Source: Salisediminibacterium beveridgei (lineage in GTDB: Bacteria > Bacillota > Bacilli > Bacillales > Salisediminibacteriaceae). From it: 64,000 bases of DNA. The stretch's first letter is position 1. Every line of letters starts with the position of its first letter. Positions 16,931 to 26,237 of this stretch are shown in pieces. A program made the position numbers and the translations under genes. The stretch is from positions 2,666,001-2,730,000 of the forward strand of contig NZ_CP012502.1 of assembly GCF_001721685.1 (NCBI RefSeq), written 5' to 3'. The notes under the pieces were generated by a model. The model worked only from the letters and a program-made list of their open reading frames with translations. It was not told the origin of the DNA and did not search any database.

Positions 16931-17775
16931 GGTGCACCTCCTTCTTCAAGCGCTGAGAGCGCCTTTTTCCGGCGCTTCAGATAGTACACGGTTGCAAGGA
17001 TTACGGAGATCACGATCGCTGCGATCAGATAAGGATTCAGGCCCGCACCTGCATCATCCGGGACAAACCCTGCCCGTTCCGGACCATAAGGGTCATATGG
17101 AACGCGCTCTCCGATCACAAGCATCCGGTGCGTATTCAGCATATACGGGTCACATGTGATCAGTGTAGCCAGATCTTTGTCCGGGCTGATTTCCAGGCTC
17201 TCTGTCTCATAGGGTTCCACAATTTTAACTTCTCCCACCTGATAGGCCATGATTTCATCAAGTGTGTTGATCAGGAAGATATCCCCCTCCATCATTTCGT
17301 CAAGCTCCCTGAACATTTTTGTGCTCGGCAGACCGCGGTGCCCTGTCAGGACGGTGTGTGTACCCACACCACCCACCGGTAATGAAGTGTTGGACATGTG
17401 GCCCACGCCTTGAGATAAGACATCATCACTGGTTCCGTGGTAGATGGGTAACTTGATATCGATTTTCGGGATTTCCACATAGCCCATCACTTCGCCGATA
17501 TTCAGTAAATTGTAATAGCCCGTCTCTCCATCCGTTCCATCGGATTCAAACGGATCTGACAGGAGGGAAGGCATACCGTACAGCTGCTCGTTATATGCCT
17601 GTGCATTGGCACGCTCGGTCTCCAGGTCAGCCGTATCCATGTTGCTGATCATTTCATCATAATCAGAGGTGATCGTCACGTGCATGTTCGTAAAATACCA
17701 GTTACTGATAAACGGAAAAAGAAAGATACTGAAACCCGCCACGAAGATCACAATCAAGATGACTTTTCGTTTCAT
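16927..17775 (-). CDS. Class C (pilus) sortase, first copy
   Basis: The sortase fold carries His146 (LTGHRGL), Cys208 (LATLITCDPY) and Arg217 (NTHRMLVIG), a lid motif DPF at 74-76, an N-terminal signal-anchor and a C-terminal membrane helix (about 247-267) followed by KRRKK. These are hallmarks of class C sortases that link pilins through a Lys of the pilin motif. It lies downstream of the major pilin, beyond a hairpin that may limit read-through. Confidence 0.9.
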   Translation of the reverse strand: MKRKVILIVIFVAGFSIFLFPFISNWYFTNMHVTITSDYDEMISNMDTADLETERANAQAYNEQLYGMPSLLSDPFESDGTDGETGYYNLLNIGEVMGYVEIPKIDIKLPIYHGTSDDVLSQGVGHMSNTSLPVGGVGTHTVLTGHRGLPSTKMFRELDEMMEGDIFLINTLDEIMAYQVGEVKIVEPYETESLEISPDKDLATLITCDPYMLNTHRMLVIGERVPYDPYGPERAGFVPDDAGAGLNPYLIAAIVISVILATVYYLKRRKKALSALEEGGAP

Positions 17776-17821
17776 ACTCTCCTCCTCCTTCTATGTAAGT
17801 CATTGAAGTTTATTTTAGAAA

Positions 17822-17850
17822 AGAGAAAGGGAGCAGAGCGCCCTTTCTCT
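17822..17850 (-). terminator. Hairpin between major pilin and sortases (attenuating terminator)
   Basis: AGAGAAAGGG pairs with CCCTTTCTCT (10 bp) and on the minus strand is followed by TTTCTAAAAT. It lies inside the pilus operon, so partial termination would make much pilin mRNA and less sortase mRNA. Confidence 0.65.
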
Positions 17851-17868
17851 TCCTGTTGTTACAAATCC

Positions 17869-19461
17869 TTAAGCTTCAACACTTCTGCGGCGTCTGGCAT
17901 ACATCACCAGGGCTGCAGTCATCAGCAGCAAGCCGATGATGGTGAACCAGGTGGAACCGATGCCGCCTGTTTCAGGAATCACGAAACCTGTTGGTGTGTT
18001 GGCAATTTCAACTGTGACAGTTTCTCCGTCTTCAGTCAGTTCTACTGTAATATCCTGTAGAAGTAATCTGAATTCTGATGGCGCCTCAATCTCAGTCAAC
18101 GTGTACGTGCCAAGCGGCAGGTCATTCCATTCCGCTGCGCCATCTCCGTCCGTTGTCTTGGTACTGATTAATTCTCCATCTGCATCTCTCAGTTCGAAAA
18201 CGGCTCCTTCAAGTTTTTCAGAACTGTTACCTGCTACGAATTTGTCAATGAGTATGCCACCTGCTGTAGCCTTGACTAGTGCACTGTCATCAACAGTGCC
18301 AGTCACGCTGTGCACATTCTCAAAATCCACGAATGCGGTGTTTGGAACACCTAAATAATCCGGATCGCCATCGGCTCTGATATAGGCATCGTAAGTGAAG
18401 GTTACAAAACTGTCGCCCTCAAGCTCACTGAAATCAGTTGCCGTCCACGTCAGTTCATTTCCAATTCTTGAGAAAGTAAACCCTAACGGTTCATTTGCAC
18501 TTTCTTCAACATAGTTCAAATCACTGAATAGACTGTCGGAGATGACAAACGATTTGTAGGATTTGATGTCATCCGGCAGATACACCTTCACACTGTAGGT
18601 GAACGGAGTTAATCTGTTAATTTCCAGTGATTCTTGCCCTTCAACTAATTTTTCAACATCCGGTTTCAGGAAGTTCTCAACCGTAACATCTTCAACCTTA
18701 CCAGATCCGTTCATTACTGTTCCGGATTCAGTAATGCTGAATTCATGCTTGGTTTCACCGGTTCCTACATAGCCATCCGGCGGACCAACTTCCAGGAAGT
18801 AATAATCTCCGAAGAGTAAGCCATCGGTCTGGAATTTACCGTCTTCACCAGTTGTGAATTCTCCTAAACTTACATCTGGATCGCCGACTTTAAACAGCTC
18901 GAATATTACGCCTGGAAGGAACCCTTCCATACCATCAGTCTTCGTCAGTTCAACGGCACCCCGGATAATTTCGTTTTTAGGGTACACATGAACATGGTAA
19001 TTCAAGCTTTTTCCATCGGCATTCGTCATTGGAATATCGATAGAGAAGTTGTCCGGATTCAAGTTCACGTTTGGTGGTCCATCCACTTCATCCACTTCAT
19101 AGCGACCTAATTTAAGATCGGCGAAGAATGCAATCCCGTCCGATCCCGTTGTCTCCGTTCTTGTTTCACCATTTTCAACCGGATCCCATGAGTCCGTCTC
19201 GGCGTTATATTTGTGCGTCATGGTCACTTCATAGACAACGCCTGCAAGAGGCTCGCCAGGTGGGCGATCTTCTCCAGTGAGTTCACTGCCATCGCCTCTA
19301 TCTCCTGGATTAAGTGGATCCTGTGCCAGTTTATGAATCGTTAAGCTCCCCATTTTTCCAGGATCAGGATCAGGAGCAACTGCAGCAAAACCTGCTGGCA
19401 AGACCAATGTGAAGAACAAAACCACCATAAGGAATATACTCAATACTTTTTTCATTGACAT
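17869..19461 (-). CDS. Major pilin backbone subunit, LPXTG-type (IPETG)
   Basis: A signal peptide is followed by about 490 residues of SpaA-type and isopeptide (D2-type) beta domains. VHVYPKN ends at residue 163 and supplies the pilin-motif Lys162 for intermolecular linkage. E-box-like LTEIEAP occurs near the C-terminus. The sorting signal is IPETG (495-499), a hydrophobic helix and an RRRR tail. It is secreted, polymerised by the class C sortases downstream and anchored to peptidoglycan. The ATG at 19461 (AAGGAG 10 nt upstream) is preferred to a GTG nine bases earlier that touches the ribosome binding site. Confidence 0.88.
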   Translation of the reverse strand: MSMKKVLSIFLMVVLFFTLVLPAGFAAVAPDPDPGKMGSLTIHKLAQDPLNPGDRGDGSELTGEDRPPGEPLAGVVYEVTMTHKYNAETDSWDPVENGETRTETTGSDGIAFFADLKLGRYEVDEVDGPPNVNLNPDNFSIDIPMTNADGKSLNYHVHVYPKNEIIRGAVELTKTDGMEGFLPGVIFELFKVGDPDVSLGEFTTGEDGKFQTDGLLFGDYYFLEVGPPDGYVGTGETKHEFSITESGTVMNGSGKVEDVTVENFLKPDVEKLVEGQESLEINRLTPFTYSVKVYLPDDIKSYKSFVISDSLFSDLNYVEESANEPLGFTFSRIGNELTWTATDFSELEGDSFVTFTYDAYIRADGDPDYLGVPNTAFVDFENVHSVTGTVDDSALVKATAGGILIDKFVAGNSSEKLEGAVFELRDADGELISTKTTDGDGAAEWNDLPLGTYTLTEIEAPSEFRLLLQDITVELTEDGETVTVEIANTPTGFVIPETGGIGSTWFTIIGLLLMTAALVMYARRRRSVEA

Positions 19462-19466
19462 CTTTC

Positions 19467-22400
19467 TCACTCTCCTTTTATGATATTTTCAGTTCTTTTT
19501 CTGCCTCTGATCCATGCACTGAGTGCTGTGAGCATTACGATAAGCCCAGCCAGATAGAATCCCAATGTGCCCATACCGCCAACCGCCGGGATTTCGTATC
19601 CCCTGAGGGTGTTTGCCACGGTAAGTTCAATCTCAAAATCTTCTGCTGTAATACTGAATTCGATCGGATTCAGAAGAAGCCTGTATCCATCCGGTGCTTT
19701 TGTCTCGACCAGCTTATAGTCGCCGATCGCAAGTTCGTCAAACATGAGTTTACCGTCGCTGCCTGTTACGCCACTGTCGATCACTTTTCCGTCTGCATCC
19801 TGCAGATCAAATTCAGCACCTGAAAGGACAGCTTGGGTCACGCTATCGATTTTAGTAAGGACAACCTGACCTGTAATCGGTGGCGTCACCGTAACGATAT
19901 TCGATTCCAACGATCCTGTGGTGCCGGAACCGTTCGTGTAATCAAGGAATGCCTGGTTATCGATTCCGATTTCGCCTGGTGCATCTGCATTGATTTGAAC
20001 AGTGAGTTCTACAAGCAGATTGTCAATGCCATCGAGTCCTTCGAAGTCTGTAATACTGATCGTGATCAGCTGACCATCAATCTCAAGGTCATAGCCTTCG
20101 AACAGATTATCATCTGCGAATACCGATACATCTTCCTCACCGTCAATTGTCAGCATGTCATCGAGTTCGTCTGTGATCACAAAACTCGAGTAGTCTGCAA
20201 TGTCTTTCGGCAAGTTGACCGACAGATCAAACGTGAAGTCTGTTTCCCGGTCAATCGTTAATTCTGTTTCTGTTTTATTGATCTTCTTTTCGATCATCGC
20301 TTCTTTGAAGTTCGTGATGGAGAATGGGTTCTCTTCGGTTACTTCCATACCCATGACCTTCACCGGTACATTCCCATCATCATCGGCGTCTTCATCGTCA
20401 CCGACCAGTACCGAGTAATACCTGCCGTCCACGACATACCCATCGACTGTCTTCGTTTCCTTGAGGAAATATAAGCCTGTCTTCAGATCTTCAAAGACGA
20501 TTCGGCCATCTACTACAACTTCCGGTCCGGCAGCGACTGTCTCACGGTCCGCATTGAACAGTGTGTATTCCACACCATCAAGGAATTGACCGTTCTCATC
20601 CAGTTTTTCCAGGTGAAGATTTGCGAAGAACTCGAACTCTTCCTCGATACCTGATCCTTTGGTAGAAGCGCAAGAGTAAAACTGAGCCGTGAAGTTCGAT
20701 CCGGTGATTCGCGCACAATTCTTGAATTCTTCAAAGCCATCCAATCTCTGTGTCTTCACCAGGATAAGGTAGGTGGTATCCAATCTGACATTACTGCCAA
20801 AATCCACATCGAAATTGTCTTTTTTCGTGTTAAGCCTGACTGCAGATGGACCATTACCTGGTGTCACTTGGGTCCCGTCCTCCAAATCAAACGTGCCGTC
20901 CTGCACTTGTATTTGAAAAATCCTGACGTCACTGTCGGGATCATTTGGTGTGAAGTAATCAACGGTCTGAGTGAACCTGCCATCTCCATCCGAATGACCA
21001 ACGAAACTGTCATTAAAAGAGATACTTTCAAATTCCCTCACTTTTGGATCATCTTCTGCGTTAACCACAATCGCCCATTCGATATAGTCTTCCGTGACAT
21101 CATAAACGTACTTTTGCAGGAAATTCTCATTCACTCTAAGATCAAACTGAATAACCGCCTCAGTTTCGAATGTCTGGGGACACAATCCGTCTCCGTAGAA
21201 AGCGTTATATTCCAAATCGTACGTGCCTGCGGTCAGGACTTCACCAGTATTCCTCTCAAGGAGTCTGATACTGAATGTCCCGCTTTCAGGGCCGTCAACG
21301 CCTAACGTAAAGGTCGCCGTTTGCTCAAAGACCTCAATTTGTCCGACTGATTCACCGTCACTCGTTCTGAACAAGTGGCTCGTCATCACAAAACGGAATA
21401 ATTCTTTTGGAAGCTCGAGGGTAAACTGATCCCCCGCTTTTGCGTCCTCCGGCACTTCCCATGTACCAAATACATCAATAAACTGCTGTTTGACAGAAGG
21501 GTCATCAGGAAGCCTGTAGAAGTCGGTATTATCAACAGACGTAACACCCCACTCGCAGCCCTCATCAAAATTCGTAAAGGATACTTCTTCTTCCGTTTCG
21601 ACTGCCATCATATTCAGAGGTTCCGGCTCTGTTGTATCGATTGGATTCAGCGATGAATACATGTCCAATAGTTCATCGTCTGTCAGATCTCTAATCCAAT
21701 ACATCATCAGAAGCTCGTACTCTTCGGTGGTCAATTCAGTGTCACCGAGATCGAGATACTCGTTTAATTCCTCCATGGACAAATCGAGCATCCAGCCATA
21801 GATGAAGGCTTCCATAAACTCTCTTGAGAGTTCTTCCTCATCGGAGGATTCGGATTCTTCCGGTGATTTACCAGAGTCATCCACCTTCTCGAATTTGGAT
21901 TGATCGGTCTCTTCAGTTACCTCCTCTTTTTCTTCAGCTGGAGTCTCCTCATTGGAGAGACTGTCTTCATCGCTTTCCTTATCTTTTCTGCCTTCGTCGC
22001 TCTCGTCTTTACTATCATCTTTCTCTTCTTCTTTCATTTCTTCTTTGCTTTCTTCTTCCTCTTCTTTCACTTCCTCTGTACTTTCCTCTTTGCTTTCTTC
22101 TGTACTTTCCTCTTTCACTTCGGAGTCTTTATCAGACTTTTTGTCTTCGGAACCCTCCGCTGATTCGGATTCACCGTCTTCCTTATCAGTTGACAGCTCC
22201 TCTTCTTCAGGTGTATCGTCATCTAAAGCGTCTGATGCTTCTTCTTCAGGCGCCTCCACCGTTTCCGGCTCATCGGCCTTTGGTTCTGGACCGTTGTAGT
22301 TATTTGTCACAGAGAACCCATTAATTACAATTTCGTAATGTTCCAGATTATCTGCTTTCAACTGATATTGATGCTTTTCGCCGTTGCTGTTATATTCGGG

Positions 22401-23000
22401 CAATTCTTGAAACACATGTGAATTCGTGTCGCCGCTTAAGGTTGTACTCTGAACTGTTTCGCCTGAATTTGCGTTTACTATGGATAATGACTGCTCAGGA
22501 TGAATCACGCCTTCGGGTACGTTGTTCCAACTGCGCTGTACTTCAAGATTGACAGTGGTATCAGGAATAACCTGTGCTGTCTGACTTGCTGAAAACGTGC
22601 CATCTTGATACGCTGCCGTTGCAGAGAGTGTATAGTTTATTTGACCCGGGTCGATAATCTTACCCGTGACAAGTAACGACACTGCTCCTGCATCTTCGTT
22701 CATTTGAATCTTATAGCCGTTACCTGATGACTGAACCTCCGCTTTCCCATTAAGGACGGTTGGCGCTGCGCCTTTTTCAAGACCAGAGCCCAAACTCAAA
22801 TCTGCGCTGATTTCTTCAGCAGATCCTTGCGACTTGTTGATGTCGACTAACCAGGTCACTTCCGATTGATTCGAATCCTGCAATGAAACATCCAGTCTTC
22901 CTGGTTGATCCGAACTGCCTGCTACTGTCTGCAGTGCGGGAACAAAGAATTGAGTGAGTAGCAGTAAAATCAGCCCAATATACAATAGTTTGTTTCTCAT
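19467..23000 (-). CDS. Large acidic cell-wall adhesin, probable pilus tip or minor pilin
   Basis: The 1177-residue protein has a signal peptide and a beta-rich N-terminal region. A Glu/Asp/Ser/Lys-rich stretch follows (about 237-395, with repeats such as KEESTEE). Then come a large adhesin-like domain (about 480-820, with several Cys), SpaA-type domains (around KLDENGQFLDGVEYTLFNA and TKIDSVTQAVLSGAEFDL) and a D2-type isopeptide domain. The sorting signal is IPAVG (1137-1141) with a membrane helix and an RGRKR tail, a departure from LPXTG. It is first in the operon, five bases before the major pilin start. The acidic region suits a saline habitat or acts as a wall-spanning stalk. The ligand is unknown. 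Confidence 0.85.
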   Translation of the reverse strand: MRNKLLYIGLILLLLTQFFVPALQTVAGSSDQPGRLDVSLQDSNQSEVTWLVDINKSQGSAEEISADLSLGSGLEKGAAPTVLNGKAEVQSSGNGYKIQMNEDAGAVSLLVTGKIIDPGQINYTLSATAAYQDGTFSASQTAQVIPDTTVNLEVQRSWNNVPEGVIHPEQSLSIVNANSGETVQSTTLSGDTNSHVFQELPEYNSNGEKHQYQLKADNLEHYEIVINGFSVTNNYNGPEPKADEPETVEAPEEEASDALDDDTPEEEELSTDKEDGESESAEGSEDKKSDKDSEVKEESTEESKEESTEEVKEEEEESKEEMKEEEKDDSKDESDEGRKDKESDEDSLSNEETPAEEKEEVTEETDQSKFEKVDDSGKSPEESESSDEEELSREFMEAFIYGWMLDLSMEELNEYLDLGDTELTTEEYELLMMYWIRDLTDDELLDMYSSLNPIDTTEPEPLNMMAVETEEEVSFTNFDEGCEWGVTSVDNTDFYRLPDDPSVKQQFIDVFGTWEVPEDAKAGDQFTLELPKELFRFVMTSHLFRTSDGESVGQIEVFEQTATFTLGVDGPESGTFSIRLLERNTGEVLTAGTYDLEYNAFYGDGLCPQTFETEAVIQFDLRVNENFLQKYVYDVTEDYIEWAIVVNAEDDPKVREFESISFNDSFVGHSDGDGRFTQTVDYFTPNDPDSDVRIFQIQVQDGTFDLEDGTQVTPGNGPSAVRLNTKKDNFDVDFGSNVRLDTTYLILVKTQRLDGFEEFKNCARITGSNFTAQFYSCASTKGSGIEEEFEFFANLHLEKLDENGQFLDGVEYTLFNADRETVAAGPEVVVDGRIVFEDLKTGLYFLKETKTVDGYVVDGRYYSVLVGDDEDADDDGNVPVKVMGMEVTEENPFSITNFKEAMIEKKINKTETELTIDRETDFTFDLSVNLPKDIADYSSFVITDELDDMLTIDGEEDVSVFADDNLFEGYDLEIDGQLITISITDFEGLDGIDNLLVELTVQINADAPGEIGIDNQAFLDYTNGSGTTGSLESNIVTVTPPITGQVVLTKIDSVTQAVLSGAEFDLQDADGKVIDSGVTGSDGKLMFDELAIGDYKLVETKAPDGYRLLLNPIEFSITAEDFEIELTVANTLRGYEIPAVGGMGTLGFYLAGLIVMLTALSAWIRGRKRTENIIKGE

Positions 23001-23420
23001 CTGTTCTCCTCCCTTCCTTTAAAAGGTGATTCCATAGACTTAAAGACTTGGCCCCTATGGAATTTAACAGCTTCGGCTTACTGCTACTATATGGTGATTT
23101 TGCTATTCTTTTTCGATATAAAGAATGCTTTTTCTAATATTCTGAATATTTTAATGACTTTTTTATGACGTTTTCTAAAAAAATAATAAAATCCATATTC
23201 TTCAACTAAAACTTTAATTTACTTTTTTATTGATCGCTTTGGCGTATAAAAATAGTGATTTTAAACGCCTGCAATTAGTTCTTATGAACCAGGATATATA
23301 TATATCAAAGATTGGACAGTTATTTTAATCCTTCTACACTAGTAAGAAACTGAATAATTAGACCTGTACATTTTATTAATATTCTGACGTATACTATAAA
23401 ATATAAAGGAGGGGAGCAAC
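23001..23420. promoter_or_regulatory. Divergent control region between pilus operon and AraC regulator
   Basis: This is an AT-rich region without a gene. In the pilus leader a perfect 9-bp inverted repeat (ATTCCATAG, 23029-23037, with CTATGGAAT, 23055-23063) encloses two GACTT copies. A minus-strand TATAGT (23086-23091) has no good -35 partner, which suggests an activator-dependent promoter. A short TA tract lies near 23295. Towards the regulator a TATACT precedes the AAAGGAGGGG site. Confidence 0.45.
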
Positions 23421-24179
23421 GTGAATAACGAGTACCTCTTCAACCAGCAGGTACAAGTGGAGCTTGTCATGTTTGACCCGTCAGAAATTTCAGAATTATT
23501 GGTTACTTATGAAAAGGAAGCTTTTCATTGTATTCTGAACGAAGAGTTTGACCTGGTTGAAGAACACCTGTCCAACTTGTTTTTTGCCATTGTCAAAAAA
23601 GAAAACGTGAATCACCTGCTGATCCTGAAGACCTTTTACACCATCTTTATTTGTGATCTTTTTCACTTGACCAGACTGAAAGAACACAATCAACTGCACT
23701 TCATCGTTCAGCCGTTTGCCCTGATCTCCACGATTCAACAGTGGAACGAAGTCTCACACTTTCTGAGCTCAATTCCCTGGATCATTAAAAAAATCAATGA
23801 AATTCTCGTTTCCGTTAATCATTCACCCCACCACTCCCAACTGGTGGCACAGGCAATCAATGTCATCCATCAACAGATTAAAAACCCGGATCTCTCGGTT
23901 CAATGGCTTGCTGAACAATTAGATGTAACACCTGCTCACTTATCCTATACATTCAGTCAGCAAAATGGATTCAGTCTTTCATCGTTTATCCGGGAAACGA
24001 AAATCAATGCCGTGCTCTTTGACATTGAGTACTCGAACCTGTCACTGAAAGAAATTGCAGAAGAGTACAACTTCAGGAACTACAGCAACTTTATCCGCTC
24101 CATGAAAAAACAATGCGGCATCACACCGACACAGTATAAGAAGAACTGCATCGCGATTACAGCAGATGCTCAGATGTAA
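23421..24179 (+). CDS. AraC-family transcriptional regulator
   Basis: The last 100 residues form the AraC double HTH (DLSVQWLAEQLDVTPAHLSY and LSLKEIAEEYNFRNYSNFIR, ending GITPTQYKK). The N-terminal 150 residues show no cupin motif I can name and may bind a ligand or mediate dimerisation. The GTG start has AAAGGAGGGG upstream. Transcribed away from the pilus operon with a shared control region, it is the likely regulator of that pilus, as AraC-type proteins are in some streptococcal pilus islands. Confidence 0.85.
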   Translation: MNNEYLFNQQVQVELVMFDPSEISELLVTYEKEAFHCILNEEFDLVEEHLSNLFFAIVKKENVNHLLILKTFYTIFICDLFHLTRLKEHNQLHFIVQPFALISTIQQWNEVSHFLSSIPWIIKKINEILVSVNHSPHHSQLVAQAINVIHQQIKNPDLSVQWLAEQLDVTPAHLSYTFSQQNGFSLSSFIRETKINAVLFDIEYSNLSLKEIAEEYNFRNYSNFIRSMKKQCGITPTQYKKNCIAITADAQM

Positions 24180-24248
24180 TAAAAAATCGGAACGTTAAGG
24201 AGAGGATCAGCCATTTTGACCTATCGGAAAACGCCATCAGACAAAAAA

Positions 24249-24311
24249 ATGCCCTGTGCTAAAACCGGCTTTGTAAAAAGACGATGTTAGCACAGGGCAT
24301 TTTATTTTTTT
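24249..24311. terminator. Bidirectional terminator between araC-type gene and tad operon
   Basis: ATGCCCTGTGCTAA and TTAGCACAGGGCAT form a perfect 14-bp stem around a 24-nt loop. It is flanked by an A-run on one side and TTTATTTTTTT on the other. Confidence 0.88.
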
Positions 24312-24326
24312 AAATGAAGCTTTTCA

Positions 24327-25247
24327 TTAAAATGTCTCGAGAATTTGAATCACGGCCGGTCCGAGAAGAATAATAAAGATCCCGGGAAAGATAAACAAGA
24401 CGAGAGGGAACATCATTTTGATCGGAGCTTTCATGGCCGATTCCTCCGCCCGCTGCTTTCGCCTCGCTCTCACTTCATCCGATTGAATTCTCAGCACCTG
24501 CACCATCCCGATCCCCAGCTGTTCTGCCTGGATGATGCTGCCGATGAACGCATGAATATCATCCACATTCAAGCGCTTTTTGACACCGGTCAGTGCTTCT
24601 CGCCGGGTTTTGCCAAGCCGGATTTCCTCCAGACACCGCTGGAATTCCGTCGACAGGGTTCCCTCTTTTTTCGCAACCACCTTACTCATGGCTGCGTCAA
24701 AACCAAGGCCGGCTTCAATGCTGACGGTTAACAGATCGAGAAAATCCGGCAGTTCCTTAACGGCTGATTTTTTGCGTTCCGCCGTTTTACTCTTCAAATA
24801 GAAGGAGGGAACATATTGGGCAATCAGAAAACCGACGCCTGCGTAAAGAGTGATTCCCATGACTGTCCCACTGGCTGCAAAACCTAGTAATGCAAAAACA
24901 CCGGTAATGACGGTGGCAACCACCAGCTTGGCGATTCTGAATTCAACGACAGTCATTTTCATCGGATTGCCCGCTTCTTCAAGCTTCACTTCGAGCTTTT
25001 GAAATTGTTTATCGGATGTCCGCTGTTTAAACAGCCGTCTTACCTTCATCCAAAACGGTTTCAAGATCCGCTTTGATAAACTTCCCTGCAGCTCTTCCTC
25101 CTGAAAAGGCGCTTCCACCGCGGCCGTCCGCTCCGGATTAAAAATCGCGGCAATCCGTTCCTCATGGACTTTCACACGTTCTTTTTTCAGTAAATACAAG
25201 CCATACATAATGAAGAGCATGGTCAGGGCATAAGTGATAATGGCCAT
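24327..25247 (-). CDS. tadC: Tad pilus inner-membrane platform protein TadC
   Basis: This 306-residue member of the type II secretion F superfamily has an N-terminal helix, a central segment LPDFLDLLTVSIEAGLGFDAA that is the T2SSF signature, and C-terminal helices (FPLVLFIFPGIFIILLGP). It forms the membrane platform of the Flp pilus with TadB and closes the operon, before a terminator. It is 3 nt from tadB. Confidence 0.88.
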   Translation of the reverse strand: MAIITYALTMLFIMYGLYLLKKERVKVHEERIAAIFNPERTAAVEAPFQEEELQGSLSKRILKPFWMKVRRLFKQRTSDKQFQKLEVKLEEAGNPMKMTVVEFRIAKLVVATVITGVFALLGFAASGTVMGITLYAGVGFLIAQYVPSFYLKSKTAERKKSAVKELPDFLDLLTVSIEAGLGFDAAMSKVVAKKEGTLSTEFQRCLEEIRLGKTRREALTGVKKRLNVDDIHAFIGSIIQAEQLGIGMVQVLRIQSDEVRARRKQRAEESAMKAPIKMMFPLVLFIFPGIFIILLGPAVIQILETF

Positions 25248-25250
25248 GTT

Positions 25251-26237
25251 TCACACCTCGATTGCTGTGACTTTTCTAATTAACAGAAAGCCGATCAGAC
25301 TGGATACGGCAGCCAAGGCGATCAGTGCCATGCCGACAGGATGGGTAAACATCACCATAACGTAGTCCGGCTCAATCAGAAACAGTATCATCCCGAGGGC
25401 AATGGGGAGGCTGCCAACGACTGCACCGGACATCCGTCCCTGCGCAGTCAGAGTTTTGATCTGTCCCTGCACCTGGATGCGATCGCGGATCGTCTGACTG
25501 ATCTTCTCCAGAACGGTGGCCAGGTTGCCACCGATCTGCCGCTGAATGATGATGGCCTGAATCATCAGGTTCAAATCCTCACTGGGCACCCGGTCCTTAA
25601 ACCGGTTCAGGGCTTCTTCCACGGTCATGCCGTACTGCATTTCCTTGACGACGAGCCCGACCTCTTCTTTCATTGGCGATGACGCTTCCTCTTCAACGGA
25701 TTTCAAAGCCTGGGTAAAACTGAATCCCGCCCGCAGGGCACCGACGACCGTCGTAATCATATCCGGCAGATGATCATTGAATGCCTTGATCCGTTTACGT
25801 TTCTTGGATTTGACGACCATACCTGGAATCATCCGGCCAATGAAGGCACCAATCACGAGCAAGAGGATGCTGTCACTGATCAGGTAGAGGATCCCTGCCG
25901 TCAGCATTAGGGAAATCCATCTGAACATGACATATTCTTCCGGCTTCAGGGGCACCCCCGCCTGGCTTAACAGTAATTCAATGACTTCGTTCTTATTGTT
26001 CTTCTTCAAAGCCGCCCGAATCCGCCGCTTCGCTTGAGTGAAATTCGGCACGGGGAGCTTTCGTTTTTGCTTTACTTCATCCTTGGTTGAACCCGGGTCA
26101 GGCTGGTCACGCAGATACCGGTTGACCCGCTCTTCCATCACGGTTTCTTTTTTGACAAACAGCTGCAATATGCTGAGGAAAACCAGTGTACTTGTGATCA
26201 GGAGCATTGTCAGTAATAAAGGGGTCATCCTGATCAC
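25251..26237 (-). CDS. tadB: Tad pilus inner-membrane platform protein TadB
   Basis: This 328-residue T2SSF-domain protein has [42 protein letters not shown] and [18 protein letters not shown], the TadB signature, with membrane helices at both ends. Its start overlaps the tadA stop by 4 nt. It pairs with TadC to form the assembly platform driven by the TadA ATPase. Confidence 0.9.
   Translation of the reverse strand: MIRMTPLLLTMLLITSTLVFLSILQLFVKKETVMEERVNRYLRDQPDPGSTKDEVKQKRKLPVPNFTQAKRRIRAALKKNNKNEVIELLLSQAGVPLKPEEYVMFRWISLMLTAGILYLISDSILLLVIGAFIGRMIPGMVVKSKKRKRIKAFNDHLPDMITTVVGALRAGFSFTQALKSVEEEASSPMKEEVGLVVKEMQYGMTVEEALNRFKDRVPSEDLNLMIQAIIIQRQIGGNLATVLEKISQTIRDRIQVQGQIKTLTAQGRMSGAVVGSLPIALGMILFLIEPDYVMVMFTHPVGMALIALAAVSSLIGFLLIRKVTAIEV

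Noticed and set aside
21824-22324. Plus-strand ORFs rich in Ser, Leu and Phe opposite the acidic region of the adhesin
   Set aside because: They are mirror readings of the GAA/GAT/TCT-rich codons on the coding strand. They lack ribosome binding sites and resemble no protein.
23285-23310. TA tract in the pilus control region as a phase-variable repeat
   Set aside because: Only about five to six TA units occur, too few to argue for slippage without strain comparison.
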